Source of the DNA: Streptomyces clavuligerus
Lineage (GTDB): Bacteria > Actinomycetota > Actinomycetes > Streptomycetales > Streptomycetaceae
Direction of reading: 5' to 3'
DNA length: 64,000 bases
NCBI RefSeq assembly: GCF_005519465.1
Contig: NZ_CP027859.1
Span: 1,674,001 to 1,738,000 of the forward strand
Positions 25,336 to 34,257 of the stretch are shown here, piece by piece. The notes below the pieces were generated by a model. The model ran no database searches. It was not told the origin of the DNA and was given only the letters and a program-made list of their open reading frames with translations. The first letter of the stretch is position 1. Each line of letters opens with the position of its first letter. Both the position numbers and the translations under genes were made by a program.

Positions 25336-26301
25336 ACACCGCCGAGCCCTCGTCCATGCCCTCGGCCCCGACATGAAGATCGTCGTCCGCCTCAACCTGG
25401 ACACCCTCTACTCCCAGGCGTGGCTCGACCTGACCGCCGAACCCCTGGTGCTGTCCGTCCCCGTCATGGACGACGACCCGGCCCACCCGCGGTACTGGCT
25501 GATGCAGACGCTGGACTTCTGGACCAACACCGTCCAGGACCCCACCCCAGCAGCTACATCCCGCCGGACGGCACCTACGACCCGAACCTTCCCACCGCCG
25601 CGCCCGCCGACCAGATCGCCGACATGGACGGCCCCGCCTTCTTCACCCGTCTCAAGACCCTCCTCACCGCCACCCCGCCCAGCCCCCCGGACGCCGTCAC
25701 CACCGGCCAGAACACCATCGCCACCTGGACCCAGCCCCCCACGACCAACGGCTGGAACCTCACCACCACCGACATCGGCACCTACGGCACCGACTACGGC
25801 CAACGCGCCTACATCGCCCTCACCGCCCTCGGCGCCAACCTCCCGAACGACGCCCTCTACCCCTCCACGGCCGCATCGGCGGACGCCGGCCCCCACACCC
25901 TCGCCTTCCCCGCCGACCAGCTCCCGCCCGTCAACGCCTTCTGGTCCCTCACCGCCTACGACGAACAGGGCTTCCTCATCACCAACACCCCCGGCGTCTA
26001 CTCCATCGGCCACCGCACCCCCACACCCGTCCCGAACGCCGACGGCTCCCTCACGCTCCACATCCAGTACGAGAAGCCCGCGGACTCCGTACCCACCGCC
26101 AACTGGCTGCCCATCAACAGCACCGGAACCTTCACCCTGATGCTGCGCCTCTACGCACCGCAGGCGGACCAGATCATCCCGACGGCCATCTGGACACCCC
26201 CGCCTCTCACCCCGGCCACCGGCACAAGCCGCACCGGTGCGCCGGGAACGACTGCGGCCACCGGTCCCGGAGCGGACGGGGCTCAGTCGGTGAGTCCGTA
26301 G
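25336..26301 (+). pseudogene. Broken DUF1254/DUF1214 gene
   Basis: From about 25340 the frame reads ALVHALGPDMKIVVRLNLDTLYSQAWLDLTAEPLVLSVPVMDDDPAHPRYWLMQTLDFWTNTVQDP. Then, near 25548, homology jumps by one base into PSSYIPPDGTYDPNLPTAAPADQIADMDGPAFF...NAFWSLTAYDEQGFLITNTPGVYSIGHR...WLPINSTGTFTLMLRLYAPQ. The N-terminal part of a normal family member is missing and one frameshift separates the two halves, so this is a decaying relative of the intact gene just upstream. A sequencing error could explain the frameshift but not the missing 5' end. Confidence 0.8.
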
Positions 26302-26475
26302 GGGTCGGCGAGGAACTGAGAGATCTCCGCCTCGCAGGGCAGGAGTTCCGGGAGCCGTGCCGCGAGGGCGGCGCGGGTCGTGTCGACGAGGGCGCTCCGG
26401 GAACCGGGCCTGGTCCAGCGGGCGCGCCGACGGGCGGAACGGCCGGGAGGACGCGGGAGATTCGGGCTCCCCGGT

Positions 26476-27258
26476 TCAGAGCGCCGTGAGCGCGCCGCCG
26501 TCGATGAGGTGGTCCGCGCCGGTGAGGTTTCCGGCGGCGTCGGAGAGGAGGAAGACGATCAGGGCCGCGACTTCCTCAGGTTCGGTGATACGGCCGGTGG
26601 CGATGCCGAAGTCCTGGGGCAGCCGCTGGAAGAAGGTGGCGTGGTCGAGCCCGGACTGTGCCGCGACCGCGCCGCCCAGGGCGTCGGGGGACGCCCAGAT
26701 GAAGGTGTTGACCGCGCCGGGGGAGACGGTGTTCACCCGTACACCCTGGGGGCCGAACTCCCGGGCCAGGGCCTTCCCCAGCGAGGTGAGGGCCGCCTTG
26801 GCCGCGCTGTAGGCGACCAGGCCGTCGGTGGGCTCCCGGGCGCTGATGGACGAGACGTTGACGATCGACCCGCGGCGTTCGATCAGGCTGGGCAGCGCGG
26901 CGCGGGTGGCGCGGACGGCGCTCAGCAGGTTGAGGTCGAGGATGCCGGTCCAGTGGGCGTCGTCGCTGTCCAGGAAGCCGACGGGCGCCAGGCCGTCCCC
27001 GCCGCCGACGTTGTTCACCAGAAGATCGATGCCGCCCAGTGTGTCGAGGGCGCCGCTGATCAGGGTGGCGACGCCTTCGGGGGTGCTCAGGTCGGCCGAC
27101 ACGGTGTGCGCGCCGGTCTCCTGGAGTTCGGGGGTGATGGTGCGGGCGGCACCGACGACGCGGACGCCTTCGGCGGTCAGGGCCCGGACGGTGGCGAGTC
27201 CGATGCCCCGGCCGGCACCTGTGACGACCGCTGTCTTCGAGGCGAGGTTGAGATCCAC
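26476..27258 (-). CDS. Short-chain dehydrogenase/reductase (SDR)
   Basis: The protein has 260 residues, the usual length for classical SDRs. It has the cofactor loop TGAGRGIGLA, NNVGGG, catalytic Ser in NVSSIS, YSAAK with the Tyr/Lys pair, and the family C-terminus LTGADHLIDGGALTAL. ADLSTPEG at the second strand end and RTI after strand 2 leave NAD versus NADP preference open. Start GTG 27258 with GGAG upstream. No operon partner; the substrate is not predictable. Confidence 0.92.
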   Translation of the reverse strand: MDLNLASKTAVVTGAGRGIGLATVRALTAEGVRVVGAARTITPELQETGAHTVSADLSTPEGVATLISGALDTLGGIDLLVNNVGGGDGLAPVGFLDSDDAHWTGILDLNLLSAVRATRAALPSLIERRGSIVNVSSISAREPTDGLVAYSAAKAALTSLGKALAREFGPQGVRVNTVSPGAVNTFIWASPDALGGAVAAQSGLDHATFFQRLPQDFGIATGRITEPEEVAALIVFLLSDAAGNLTGADHLIDGGALTAL

Positions 27259-27783
27259 GGGACTCCGATTCTCGAACGGTGAACACGTGATGAGGAGGGG
27301 TACTTCAGGCAAGACGGGCCGCAGTTCGGTGCAGGCCGATCTTCGCGCCCGGCAACCGAAAAGTCCATCGCGGACTCCGCGACGCCCGCAGGAGAGGCGG
27401 GGCCCCGCAACCGTTCCGGCAGCAGGGCTCCCAGGACTGCGACATCGCGTCCGAACGTGATCCGCCGGCCGTCCTCGTTCAGCGCCCGGACGGTGACCCG
27501 GTACGGGCGGGAACACATCGGACGGCAGGCTCGTTGCCGCGGCTGCCGTTTCCGGCAGCCATGGCGACACAGCCGGTGGGCCCGGCAACAAGGGAGGCAG
27601 GGAGGCAGGGTAACGCCGGTATCGTCAGCGGCTGCGCATCGCCTCTTCGAGCAGGCCGCGGACCCCCCCGACGCTCCTCCGCTTACACGGAGCCTGCCTC
27701 CCTGCCGAGACTGATCGAAGAGAGACTGTGGATACCCCTCCCCGTCTCCCGACCACCGCGGCGTATACCGCCCGTACCGCCCG
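27259..27783. other. Intergenic, nothing recognised
   Basis: 525 bases between two minus-strand genes. Frames are short and none carries a signal I can assign. Confidence 0.4.
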
Positions 27784-29202
27784 TCAGCGGGCCTTGCGCA
27801 CTCGGCTGGCCTTGCGGGCCTCCGCCATCCTGCGGGCCTCCGCGGCCTTGCGGGATTCCTTCGGCGGGCGGCCCGTCTGGGTGCCCAGACCCCGGAACGC
27901 CGCGTTGCCGGTCTTCGTCCGGTCCTGGACCGGAGGCCGCTTCGCGCCCGTGATGCTGGTCAGTTTCTCCTCGCCGGAGCGAACCTGGGTGACCGTGGGC
28001 CGGATACCGGCGTCCGACATCATCCGGTTCACGTCCCGGCGCTGGCCGGGCGTGACCAGCGTGACCACGCTGCCGGACTCCCCGGCACGCGCGGTGCGCC
28101 CGCCGCGGTGGAGGTAGTCCTTGGCGTCGGCGGGCGGATCGACGTTGACCACGAGGTCGAGGTGCTCGATGTGGATGCCACGGGCGGCGACGTTGGTGGC
28201 CACCAGCACCGTGAGCCCGCCGTCCTTGAACCGGGCCAGCGTGTGCGTGCGCTGCGGCTGCGACTTCCCGCTGTGCAGAGCACCCGCCTGTATGCCACTG
28301 CTCCGCAGATGGCGGGTGAACTGGTCCACACCGTGCTTGGTGTCCAGGAACATCAGCACCCGCCCGTCCCGGGCCGCGATCTCGGTGGCTGTCGCGTACT
28401 TGTCGGCGGGATGGACGTTCAGCACATGGTGCTCCAACGTCGCGACCGAGCCCTCCGCCCGGTCGACCGTGGCCGGTACCGGCTCCGTCAGATAGTGCCT
28501 GACCAGGTGATCGACGTTGCGGTCGAGCGTCGCGGAGAACAGCAGCCGCTGCCCGCCCGGAGGCATCCGGTCCAGCGCCTCCGAAACCTGCGGCAGGAAT
28601 CCCATGTCGCACATCTGGTCCGCCTCGTCCAGCACCGCGATCCGCACCCGGTCCAGATGGCAGTCCCGCCGGGCGACAAGATCGGCCAGCCGTCCCGGCG
28701 TCGCCACCACGACCTCGGCACCGGCCCGGAGCGCCGCCACCTGCCGGTTGATCGCCAGCCCGCCGACCACGGTCGCCGTCCGCAGCCCGAGCGCCTCCGC
28801 GTAGGGAGCCAGCGCCTCGCTCACCTGCTGCGCGAGTTCCCGTGTCGGCACCAGGACCAGCGCGAGAGGGCGCTTCGCCTCGGCGCGCAGGCCCGCGGTA
28901 CGGGCGAGGAGTGCCAGCCCGAAGGCGAGCGTCTTTCCCGAGCCGGTCCGTGCGCGGCCGAGGATGTCCCGGCCTGCCAGTGCGCTCGGCAGGGTGGCCG
29001 CCTGGATCGGGAAGGGGTCCCGTACGCCGAGCCGCGTCAGCGTTCCCATCAGCTCGACCGGCAGTCCCAGCTCCGCGAAGGACCCGGCCGGTGGGAGGCC
29101 GGGCGTCGGTGTCCCCGGTACCGAGAGCTCGCCCCGGAGGGCCCTCTCCTGGTCCTGCCTGCCGGGTCCGGAGCGGCCGGAGGTCGGCTGCTTCGCGTTC
29201 AT
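27784..29202 (-). CDS. DEAD-box RNA helicase
   Basis: About 472 residues with all helicase motifs: Q-region (FAELGL...PFPIQAATLP), ARTGSGKT, PTRELAQQ, VLDEADQM, SAT, LVATNVAARGIHIEHLDLVV and HRGGRTARAG. The C-terminal 60 residues are basic (KESRKAAEARRMAEARKASRVRKAR), typical of RNA-binding tails in cold-shock-type helicases (RhlE/CsdA-like). ATG 29202 fits GAGG at 9-base spacing better than the ATG at 29211. It unwinds short RNA duplexes with ATP in the cytoplasm; the exact role is unknown. Confidence 0.93.
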   Translation of the reverse strand: MNAKQPTSGRSGPGRQDQERALRGELSVPGTPTPGLPPAGSFAELGLPVELMGTLTRLGVRDPFPIQAATLPSALAGRDILGRARTGSGKTLAFGLALLARTAGLRAEAKRPLALVLVPTRELAQQVSEALAPYAEALGLRTATVVGGLAINRQVAALRAGAEVVVATPGRLADLVARRDCHLDRVRIAVLDEADQMCDMGFLPQVSEALDRMPPGGQRLLFSATLDRNVDHLVRHYLTEPVPATVDRAEGSVATLEHHVLNVHPADKYATATEIAARDGRVLMFLDTKHGVDQFTRHLRSSGIQAGALHSGKSQPQRTHTLARFKDGGLTVLVATNVAARGIHIEHLDLVVNVDPPADAKDYLHRGGRTARAGESGSVVTLVTPGQRRDVNRMMSDAGIRPTVTQVRSGEEKLTSITGAKRPPVQDRTKTGNAAFRGLGTQTGRPPKESRKAAEARRMAEARKASRVRKAR

Positions 29203-29354
29203 GGGGTCCATCCTCGTTTTGGTGCCCTGTACGGACCAGGGCCCGTACCTTGTCCGGCACAGGCCCAGGCTGTCTGCGAGCGTGCCCCGATTTTACCAGC
29301 GCGGGCCTCGCGCCCGCCGTCCCCCGATCCGCTGGAACCACCTCCCCGCCCCGG

Positions 29355-29486
29355 AGCGCCGATCGCACCGTCGTCCTCGACCACGGACACCTCGCGGATG
29401 AGGGCGACCACCACCGGCTGATCCACCAGAACGGGGCCTACGTCACCCTGTGGAACGCACAGGCCACGCACTGCACAACCACCTGA
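29355..29486 (+). pseudogene. C-terminal remnant of an ABC exporter ATPase
   Basis: The translation RSADRTVVLDHGHLADEGDHHRLIHQNGAYVTLWNAQ matches the typical end of an exporter-type ABC protein (ADRI.VLD.G...E.G.H..L...G.Y..LW..Q) and runs to a stop at 29486. No Walker or signature motifs are present upstream, where the helicase leader takes over. Only the last 45 codons survive. Confidence 0.7.
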
Positions 29487-29895
29487 CTGCACTGCGGGAG
29501 GGACATGATCGACGGCCTTCGGCCTGCCGCTCGGGCACGGACGGCGTCCGTGGTCGGGCCCGCGGGCGAGCTGATCCGGTGTCCGAGCCGGGTGACGCGT
29601 CCGCCTGGCCGTTCCCCCCGGGCCGCGGGGACGTGGCGGACGGCCGGCCGCGCGGCCCGGGGACCGGCCGGCTCCAGGCTCGCCGCGTCGGTGTTCTGCC
29701 GCATCGCCGCCGGCCTCGTACCCGCGCCGGTACCCTGCACGGCGGGCTCGCCGTGCTCCTGGACGACGGACGAGCACACCGGAGGGTTCGACGGCGCCCG
29801 CGCCTGCCTCGCGGACCCGGCCGCGGCCCGCCCGGCGGGGGTGATGATCTTCGGGATCGCGGCGGGCCTGCCGCTCCGCGCCGCATGGGCGGGGT
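29487..29895. other. Intergenic, no confident gene
   Basis: Long frames on both strands overlap here, but none has domain-like sequence. An ATG at 29505 with GGGAGGG is too close to the ribosome site and leads into Arg/Ala-rich text. Confidence 0.35.
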
Positions 29896-30741
29896 TCATG
29901 GCTTTCGCGCGACGGCACCGGCGATGCACCGCTGGGCTGCGTTCAGCGGCTTGAGCTGCGGTCCGTCCGGCCACCAGTCGGCGCACCGCACCAGACCCGG
30001 GTCGACCAGGTCCAGGCCGTTGAACAACTCCAGCAGTTCGTCCCTCGTGGAGAAGGTGCCACTGCCCAGCATGCTGTGCAGGAACATGTCCTCCATCTTC
30101 CGGGCGGTGTCGCTGTACTCGTCCTCCGGGTCGAGGAAGTGGCTGATCGCCACGTAGGAGCCGGACGGCAGCGCGTCGGTGCAGGCGCGCACGATGTCCT
30201 TGCGGGAGCGTGTGTCCTCGCCGTTGTAGTGGTGCAGCGTGCCCAGGTGCAGCAGGGCGATCGGCTGGTTCCAGTCGAGCTCGGACCGTACGACCTCGTT
30301 CATCAGCAGTGTCTCCGGCTCGAAGATGTCCTCGGAGACGAAGAAGGTGTTCTCGCTGTCCTCCAGCAGCGCCCGGCTGTGGGCCAGGACCGTGGGGTCG
30401 TTGTCCACGTAGACGACCCGCGACTCCGGGTTGATCCGCTGCACCACCTGGTGGGTGTTCTCCGCGGTCGGCAGCCCCGATCCGCAGTCCAGGTACTGGG
30501 TGACGCCTGTCTGCCGGGCCAGGAACCGGCAGACGCGGATCAGGAAGGCGCGGTTCTCGACGGCCAGGTCCGCAGCCTCCGGCGCGACTTTCTGCACGCC
30601 CCGGACCACCGCGCGGTCGACCTCGTAGTTGTCCTTGCCGTTGAGGAAGGCGTCGTACACCCTGGCGATACTGGGCTTTGTCGTGTCAACGGACGCGGGC
30701 ACGGGCACGGGCACGGGCTCATCGGGCGTCGCACCGGACAT
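29896..30741 (-). CDS. PF04672-type (DUF574) SAM-dependent methyltransferase
   Basis: The protein has 281 residues. It starts PSIARVYDAFLNGKDNYEVDRAVV, the family signature, followed by RAFLIRVCRFLA, the SAM-binding motif YLDCGSGLPTAENTHQV, VYVDNDPTVLAHSRALL, and a DW..P...L...LHH region. These actinobacterial proteins are abundant (often tens per genome), and few have known substrates. ATG 30741 has AGGTG 4 bases upstream. A Pro-Val repeat (VPVPVPASV) lies near the N-terminus. A paralogue is at 62242-63045. Confidence 0.88.
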   Translation of the reverse strand: MSGATPDEPVPVPVPASVDTTKPSIARVYDAFLNGKDNYEVDRAVVRGVQKVAPEAADLAVENRAFLIRVCRFLARQTGVTQYLDCGSGLPTAENTHQVVQRINPESRVVYVDNDPTVLAHSRALLEDSENTFFVSEDIFEPETLLMNEVVRSELDWNQPIALLHLGTLHHYNGEDTRSRKDIVRACTDALPSGSYVAISHFLDPEDEYSDTARKMEDMFLHSMLGSGTFSTRDELLELFNGLDLVDPGLVRCADWWPDGPQLKPLNAAQRCIAGAVARKP

Positions 30742-31211
30742 GGGGCACCTCACTGTCGGTCTCGACGGGGGGACGGGCAGCGCGGCACGGCGGTGCCGCT
30801 GCGTGGCGAAAGGGGCCGGATGTGGTCAGTGGACTCTAGATCCGTGCAGGCGCCGCATACAGCCGTGATAGCCGGTAACGGGCAGATCCCACTCGTTCGT
30901 GCGACGCGCAGCACCAGCACGGCGACGGAGTGGAGCGGCAGAGCGGGGAGTCGGTCCAGACGTTCGACGCGTTCACCGTGTATCCCGAATCCGGGTCCGG
31001 CCGCTGCACCACCGGCCCCGGCCGTTGCGACTCCACAGACCCCCCGCGGCATCCGTATGGCGTGAATTCCCTGGTTCCGGGCGACCCGGGTACGAGCGGA
31101 CCCTGGCTGACCGCGCTGCGCCGGGGGAAGGTGGCACCCGGCCGCTGCGAGGCCGACCCGCTCCCCCCAGCCGGAGCACGACCGACGCGGCCGACGAGAG
31201 GATATGCGCCC
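30742..31211. other. Leader region, nothing recognised
   Basis: 470 bases between the divergent methyltransferase and I36-like genes. No further gene is supported; promoters for both genes must lie here. Confidence 0.4.
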
Positions 31212-31652
31212 ATGTCGTACCCAGCGCACAGCACAGAGGGAAGCCCCCGGCGGCGGACCGGCCGCCGACGGGCCGTCCGGGTCAGGTCGGCGGTCCTCGG
31301 GGCCGCGCTCGCCGCCACCCTGTCCATGGGAGTGGTGACCGCGCCGCAGGCCGCCGCCGGGAATCCGTATCTCTGCCCGCAGTCGAACTTCTGCCTCTGG
31401 GAGCACGCGGACTACGACGGCGTCATGCTCGCCGCGGTGGTCAGCATCCCCCAGGTGAGCTCCTATATGAACGACAGGGGCAGTTCGTACTGGAACCGTA
31501 CGGGCAGTTGGGTCACCCTGTACCGCGACATCCACTTCCAGGGCGGTTGTCTGATGGGCTCGATCGGCCCTCAGGACAGTGCGACGGTCGTTCCTGCACA
31601 TGTCAACGATCAGACATCGTCCATCGGGTTCTCCCGCGAACGCGTCTGCTAG
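31212..31652 (+). CDS. Secreted I36-like protein
   Basis: The protein has 146 residues. A twin-Arg-rich N-terminus (RRRTGRRRAVRVRSAVLGAALAATLSMGVVTAPQAAA) forms a signal peptide; the mature part shows CPQSNFCLWEHADYDGVM, VSSYMNDRGSSYWNR, WVTLYRDIHFQGGCLM and HVNDQTSSIGF, ending in Cys. It belongs with the other I36 / beta-gamma-crystallin-like genes here but is clearly diverged from the duplicated pair. ATG 31212 follows GAGAGGA. Convergent with the next family member across a shared hairpin. Confidence 0.85.
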   Translation: MSYPAHSTEGSPRRRTGRRRAVRVRSAVLGAALAATLSMGVVTAPQAAAGNPYLCPQSNFCLWEHADYDGVMLAAVVSIPQVSSYMNDRGSSYWNRTGSWVTLYRDIHFQGGCLMGSIGPQDSATVVPAHVNDQTSSIGFSRERVC

Positions 31653-31819
31653 GAATTCCTTCAGAGGCGGCAGCCCCAACGGGCTCCCGCGCGGCCTCCG
31701 GGGATCGCCGTCGAGGAGACCACCACCTGGCCATGCCTGTCCTCGCAGGGAACGAACTCGAACCCGGAATCGGTGACCTCGTTCCCGGACACCTGCCTGC
31801 CCGGCCCCGGCCCCCGGCC

Positions 31820-31845
31820 GTGGCGGGACCCGCAGGTCCCGCCAC
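31820..31845. terminator. Shared hairpin between convergent I36-like genes
   Basis: Perfect 11-bp stem (gtggcgggacc / ggtcccgccac) with a 4-base loop, suited to stop transcription from both sides. Confidence 0.65.
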
Positions 31846-31901
31846 AGCGGATGGCTGTCGCCGCTCATTCCCGCCCTGGATGCGGTCTTGGAGGGCAGGC
31901 T

Positions 31902-32321
31902 TCAGCAGGCGGGGGTGGGGTTGATGATGTAGGAGGACATTCTGTCGTTGAGGTTTCCGGGGAGCAGGGTGGAGGACCCGCCCGGCGGGATGGACAGCAT
32001 GCAGCCGCCGCCGTAGTTGGCGTCGTAGTAGAAGTTGACGTACCAGCTGGTGCGGTTCCAGTACGAGCTGGCCTTGTCGTTGAAGTCCGTGCCGACGTAG
32101 GACACGTTCCCCTTCGACATGAGGTACGCGCCTTCCTGGTTGGCGTCGGACCAGACGCAGAACCAGACGGCCCGGCAGATGGAGGGGTCCGCCGCGGCCA
32201 CTGGGGCCTGGACGGTTCCGGCGGCGAAGGCGGCCGCGAAGGCGCCCGTGATGGCCGCCAGGCGTAAACGGGTGCTGCGCCGGGTGTTCCGTCGCGGGGT
32301 GCGGCGCGTGATCTGTCGCAT
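31902..32321 (-). CDS. Secreted I36-like protein
   Basis: The protein has 139 residues. The signal peptide (RRNTRRSTRLRLAAITGAFAAAFAAGTVQAPVAAA) precedes a mature domain with CRAVWFCVWSDANQEGAYLMSKGNVSYVGTDFNDKASSYWNR, WYVNFYYDANYGGGCMLSI and NLNDRMSSYIINPTPAC: two crystallin-like halves with paired cysteines. AAAGGA precedes ATG 32321. It faces the preceding family member, so the two are independent transcription units. Confidence 0.85.
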   Translation of the reverse strand: MRQITRRTPRRNTRRSTRLRLAAITGAFAAAFAAGTVQAPVAAADPSICRAVWFCVWSDANQEGAYLMSKGNVSYVGTDFNDKASSYWNRTSWYVNFYYDANYGGGCMLSIPPGGSSTLLPGNLNDRMSSYIINPTPAC

Positions 32322-32717
32322 GGGGGAGATCCTTTCGTCGGTTCCGTGTCTGTGGCAGGTGCTGCCATCTCTCTCTACGGGGCCGAACGGCTACGGGTTC
32401 GATATCCGGGCCACTCAGTCCGCAGGGCGGTGGCCGACCTCTCCATCCGTAAGATACGAGTGCGGATAGCAGCCCTTACGCAGTGTTGTCCTGGTGTCTC
32501 ACCGTCTCACCGTCGAGGTCTGCCGACATCTGCGCACGGAGGCCGGCACCTCGGACAAGGCCCCGGGAGACCCCGGCATCGCTTCCTACGGCCACTCCAG
32601 CCCTGGCTTCGGCGGCACGCAGGCACCCTGTGGATCTCCGTCGGCTTTCGGGCAGACAGCGGTGTCCCCGCCCGTGGAGCAGGGCGGGGACACCGGGAGA
32701 CGACGGGTACCGGGCGG
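32322..32717. other. Spacer with terminator
   Basis: 396 bases that contain the strong hairpin at 32661-32694 ending the neighbouring minus-strand operon; no gene seen. Confidence 0.45.
32661..32694 (-). terminator. Terminator of the four-gene secreted operon
   Basis: Perfect 13-bp stem (ggtgtccccgccc / gggcggggacacc) with an 8-base loop, 24 bases beyond the stop of the last operon gene. Confidence 0.75.
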
Positions 32718-33158
32718 TCAGGAGACGGTGATCTCGAAGGCGGTCTGTGCGTTGCGGTCGACGACGGCCGTGACCAGGAACCGTCCGGCGGCGGGGCCTG
32801 CGGTCAGGGCCGGGGCCTGGGCGGTCCCGTCGGCGCCGGTGCGTACGGTCGCGGTGGTGGCGCCGCCGGGAAAGGTGAGTTCGCCCGGGGTGGTGAAGGT
32901 GACGGGGACGTCCCGCACCGGCTGGAACGAGCCGTCCATGGCCTTCACGGTCAGGGCCTGGGGGACCTGCCGTCCGGTGGAGACGGTCTGTTCGTCACCG
33001 GCCACGGCCCGCAGATAGGTGACGGCCGGTGCCGACCGCTCGGCGGCGGCCGGGGTCCCGGTGGCGGCGGCAGGGGCGGGGACGAGAGCCGCGCCTGCCG
33101 CGAGAAGGGCGATGGCGGCGAGGGCGGTGCCCGCGCGCCTGCGGATGGTCGGAATCAT
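32718..33158 (-). CDS. Secreted Ig-like domain protein, fourth gene of the operon
   Basis: The protein has 146 residues: a signal peptide (RRRAGTALAAIALLAAGAALVPAPAAA) and one beta-sandwich domain of the invasin/bacterial Ig-like (Big_1) type (QALTVKAMDGSFQPVRDVPVTFTTPGELTFPGGATTATVRTGADGTAQAPALTAGPAAGRFLVTAVV). Such domains act as spacers or adhesins. ATG 33158 follows GAGAGAGG, 44 bases after the stop of the previous gene. Its role beside a putative pore-former could be docking or stabilising, which is inference. Confidence 0.78.
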   Translation of the reverse strand: MIPTIRRRAGTALAAIALLAAGAALVPAPAAATGTPAAAERSAPAVTYLRAVAGDEQTVSTGRQVPQALTVKAMDGSFQPVRDVPVTFTTPGELTFPGGATTATVRTGADGTAQAPALTAGPAAGRFLVTAVVDRNAQTAFEITVS

Positions 33159-33202
33159 GGGTGCCTCTCTCCGAGGAGTGCGTGCGAGGGAGGTGGGGCC
33201 GT

Positions 33203-33634
33203 TCAGCACGGGCGGAACGAGTACAGCGCGTCCCTGGTGGTGGGGATTCTGCCGCCCGCCGCGATCCTCGTCTGGGTGCCGCCGTAGTTGACCTGCGGGT
33301 AGGCGCAGTAGTCCAGGCTGGTGTTGTTGACCGCCGACAGGGCGCCGTAGAGGCGGTAGCCGTAGGTGGTGCTCAGCTCGCTGGTGTCGGGGATCTCGGT
33401 GCCCGGCAGCGCGGCCCAGGCGACGGACCTGTAGGTGTCGGCGTTGAAGACGCAGAGCCAGCCGGTGGGGCAGGGCGGGGCGTCCCCCGAGTCGCCGAGG
33501 ATATGGACGCCCGGCGGGTTGGACGTCGCGGCGGCGGCCGGGGCGGCCGGGACCGTCAGCACGGCGGCGACGGCCGACACCAGCGCGGCCAGGGCGAGCC
33601 CCGGGCGGCGGAACGGAGCGGAGAACGCGGTCAC
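33203..33634 (-). CDS. Secreted crystallin/I36-like protein, third gene of the operon
   Basis: The protein has 143 residues. A signal peptide (PFRRPGLALAALVSAVAAVLTVPAAPAAAA) is followed by PPCPTGWLCVFNADTYRSVAWAALPG, ELSTTYGYRLYGALSAVNNT, YCAYPQVNYGGTQTRIAAGGR and YSFRPC. The CPTGWLCVF and NYGG elements recall I36 / beta-gamma-crystallin proteins, at lower similarity than the other island members. The GTG start overlaps the preceding stop as GTGA (33631-33634), so translation is coupled to the pore-former-like gene. Confidence 0.78.
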   Translation of the reverse strand: MTAFSAPFRRPGLALAALVSAVAAVLTVPAAPAAAATSNPPGVHILGDSGDAPPCPTGWLCVFNADTYRSVAWAALPGTEIPDTSELSTTYGYRLYGALSAVNNTSLDYCAYPQVNYGGTQTRIAAGGRIPTTRDALYSFRPC

Positions 33635-34257
33635 TTGGCTGCCCCCTTGGCCGGAAGGTCCTCGGACCAGACCACCTTGCCGGTGCCGGGCACCGAGACG
33701 GTGACCGGGCCGACCTGCTGGTACCTGGGGGCGTTGGTGTCGCAGCCGAAGATGCGCTCGTAGTAGCCCCGGACCTTCATGTTCTCGATGCCGATGTAGA
33801 CGGTGTAGCCCTCGTAGGCCCCGACGCTGTACTCGACCTCGGTCTGCCGTTCGACGCTGTTCTGGAAGGTGGTGGTGAAGCCGTACTTCGTCTTCAGAGC
33901 CGCCGACATGCTCGCGGCGAAGGCGTTGAAGCCGGTGGTGACCTCCACGCCGATTTCGACCGAGTGGGAGAAGGAACTGGTCGTGGTCGTCTTGGTGCGC
34001 TCGGTGTACTTCTTCGGAGTCCTGCTCAGACGGTTGTCGAACGTGAACCGCTCGGCGATGACCCGCTCCTGCTCCGGGGCCTGGGTCTGGACGAAGTGCC
34101 ACTGGCCGTCGCACGCGACGTTCCCCGGGTCGGCCGCCGCCGGTCCGGCCGACGCCACGGTCAGCAACCCCGCGGCCAGGGCACCGGCGAGCGCCGCCGC
34201 CCCACTCCTGCGGATCATCCGCGGTCGGCGCGTGGACCGCATGCTCAGTACATCCAT
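33631..34257 (-). CDS. Secreted aerolysin-like (beta-pore-forming) protein candidate
   Basis: The protein has 208 residues with a signal peptide (RRSGAAALAGALAAGLLTVASAGPAAA). The mature part alternates polar and non-polar residues over a long Ser/Thr-rich stretch (YTERTKTTTTSSFSHSVEIGVEVTTGFNAFAASMSAALKTKYGFTTTFQNSVERQTEVEYSV), then AYEGYTVYIGIENMKVRGYYERI. This is the look of aerolysin/ETX-MTX2 proteins, in which such a hairpin inserts into membranes as a beta-barrel. The assignment rests on pattern only; other all-beta folds are possible. Two mature Cys. GGGAGAAGG precedes ATG 34257, overlapping the upstream gene's stop by 13 bases. Confidence 0.72.
   Translation of the reverse strand: MDVLSMRSTRRPRMIRRSGAAALAGALAAGLLTVASAGPAAADPGNVACDGQWHFVQTQAPEQERVIAERFTFDNRLSRTPKKYTERTKTTTTSSFSHSVEIGVEVTTGFNAFAASMSAALKTKYGFTTTFQNSVERQTEVEYSVGAYEGYTVYIGIENMKVRGYYERIFGCDTNAPRYQQVGPVTVSVPGTGKVVWSEDLPAKGAAK

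Noticed and set aside
26283..26400. Minus-strand peptide ending LPELLPCEAEISQFLADPYGLTD
   Set aside because: Looks protein-like but has no start, no homology I can name, and is too short to call a pseudogene with confidence.
29505..29954. 149-codon plus-strand gene after the ABC fragment
   Set aside because: Ribosome site only 2-3 bases from ATG, no domain, and overlaps the end of the methyltransferase gene.
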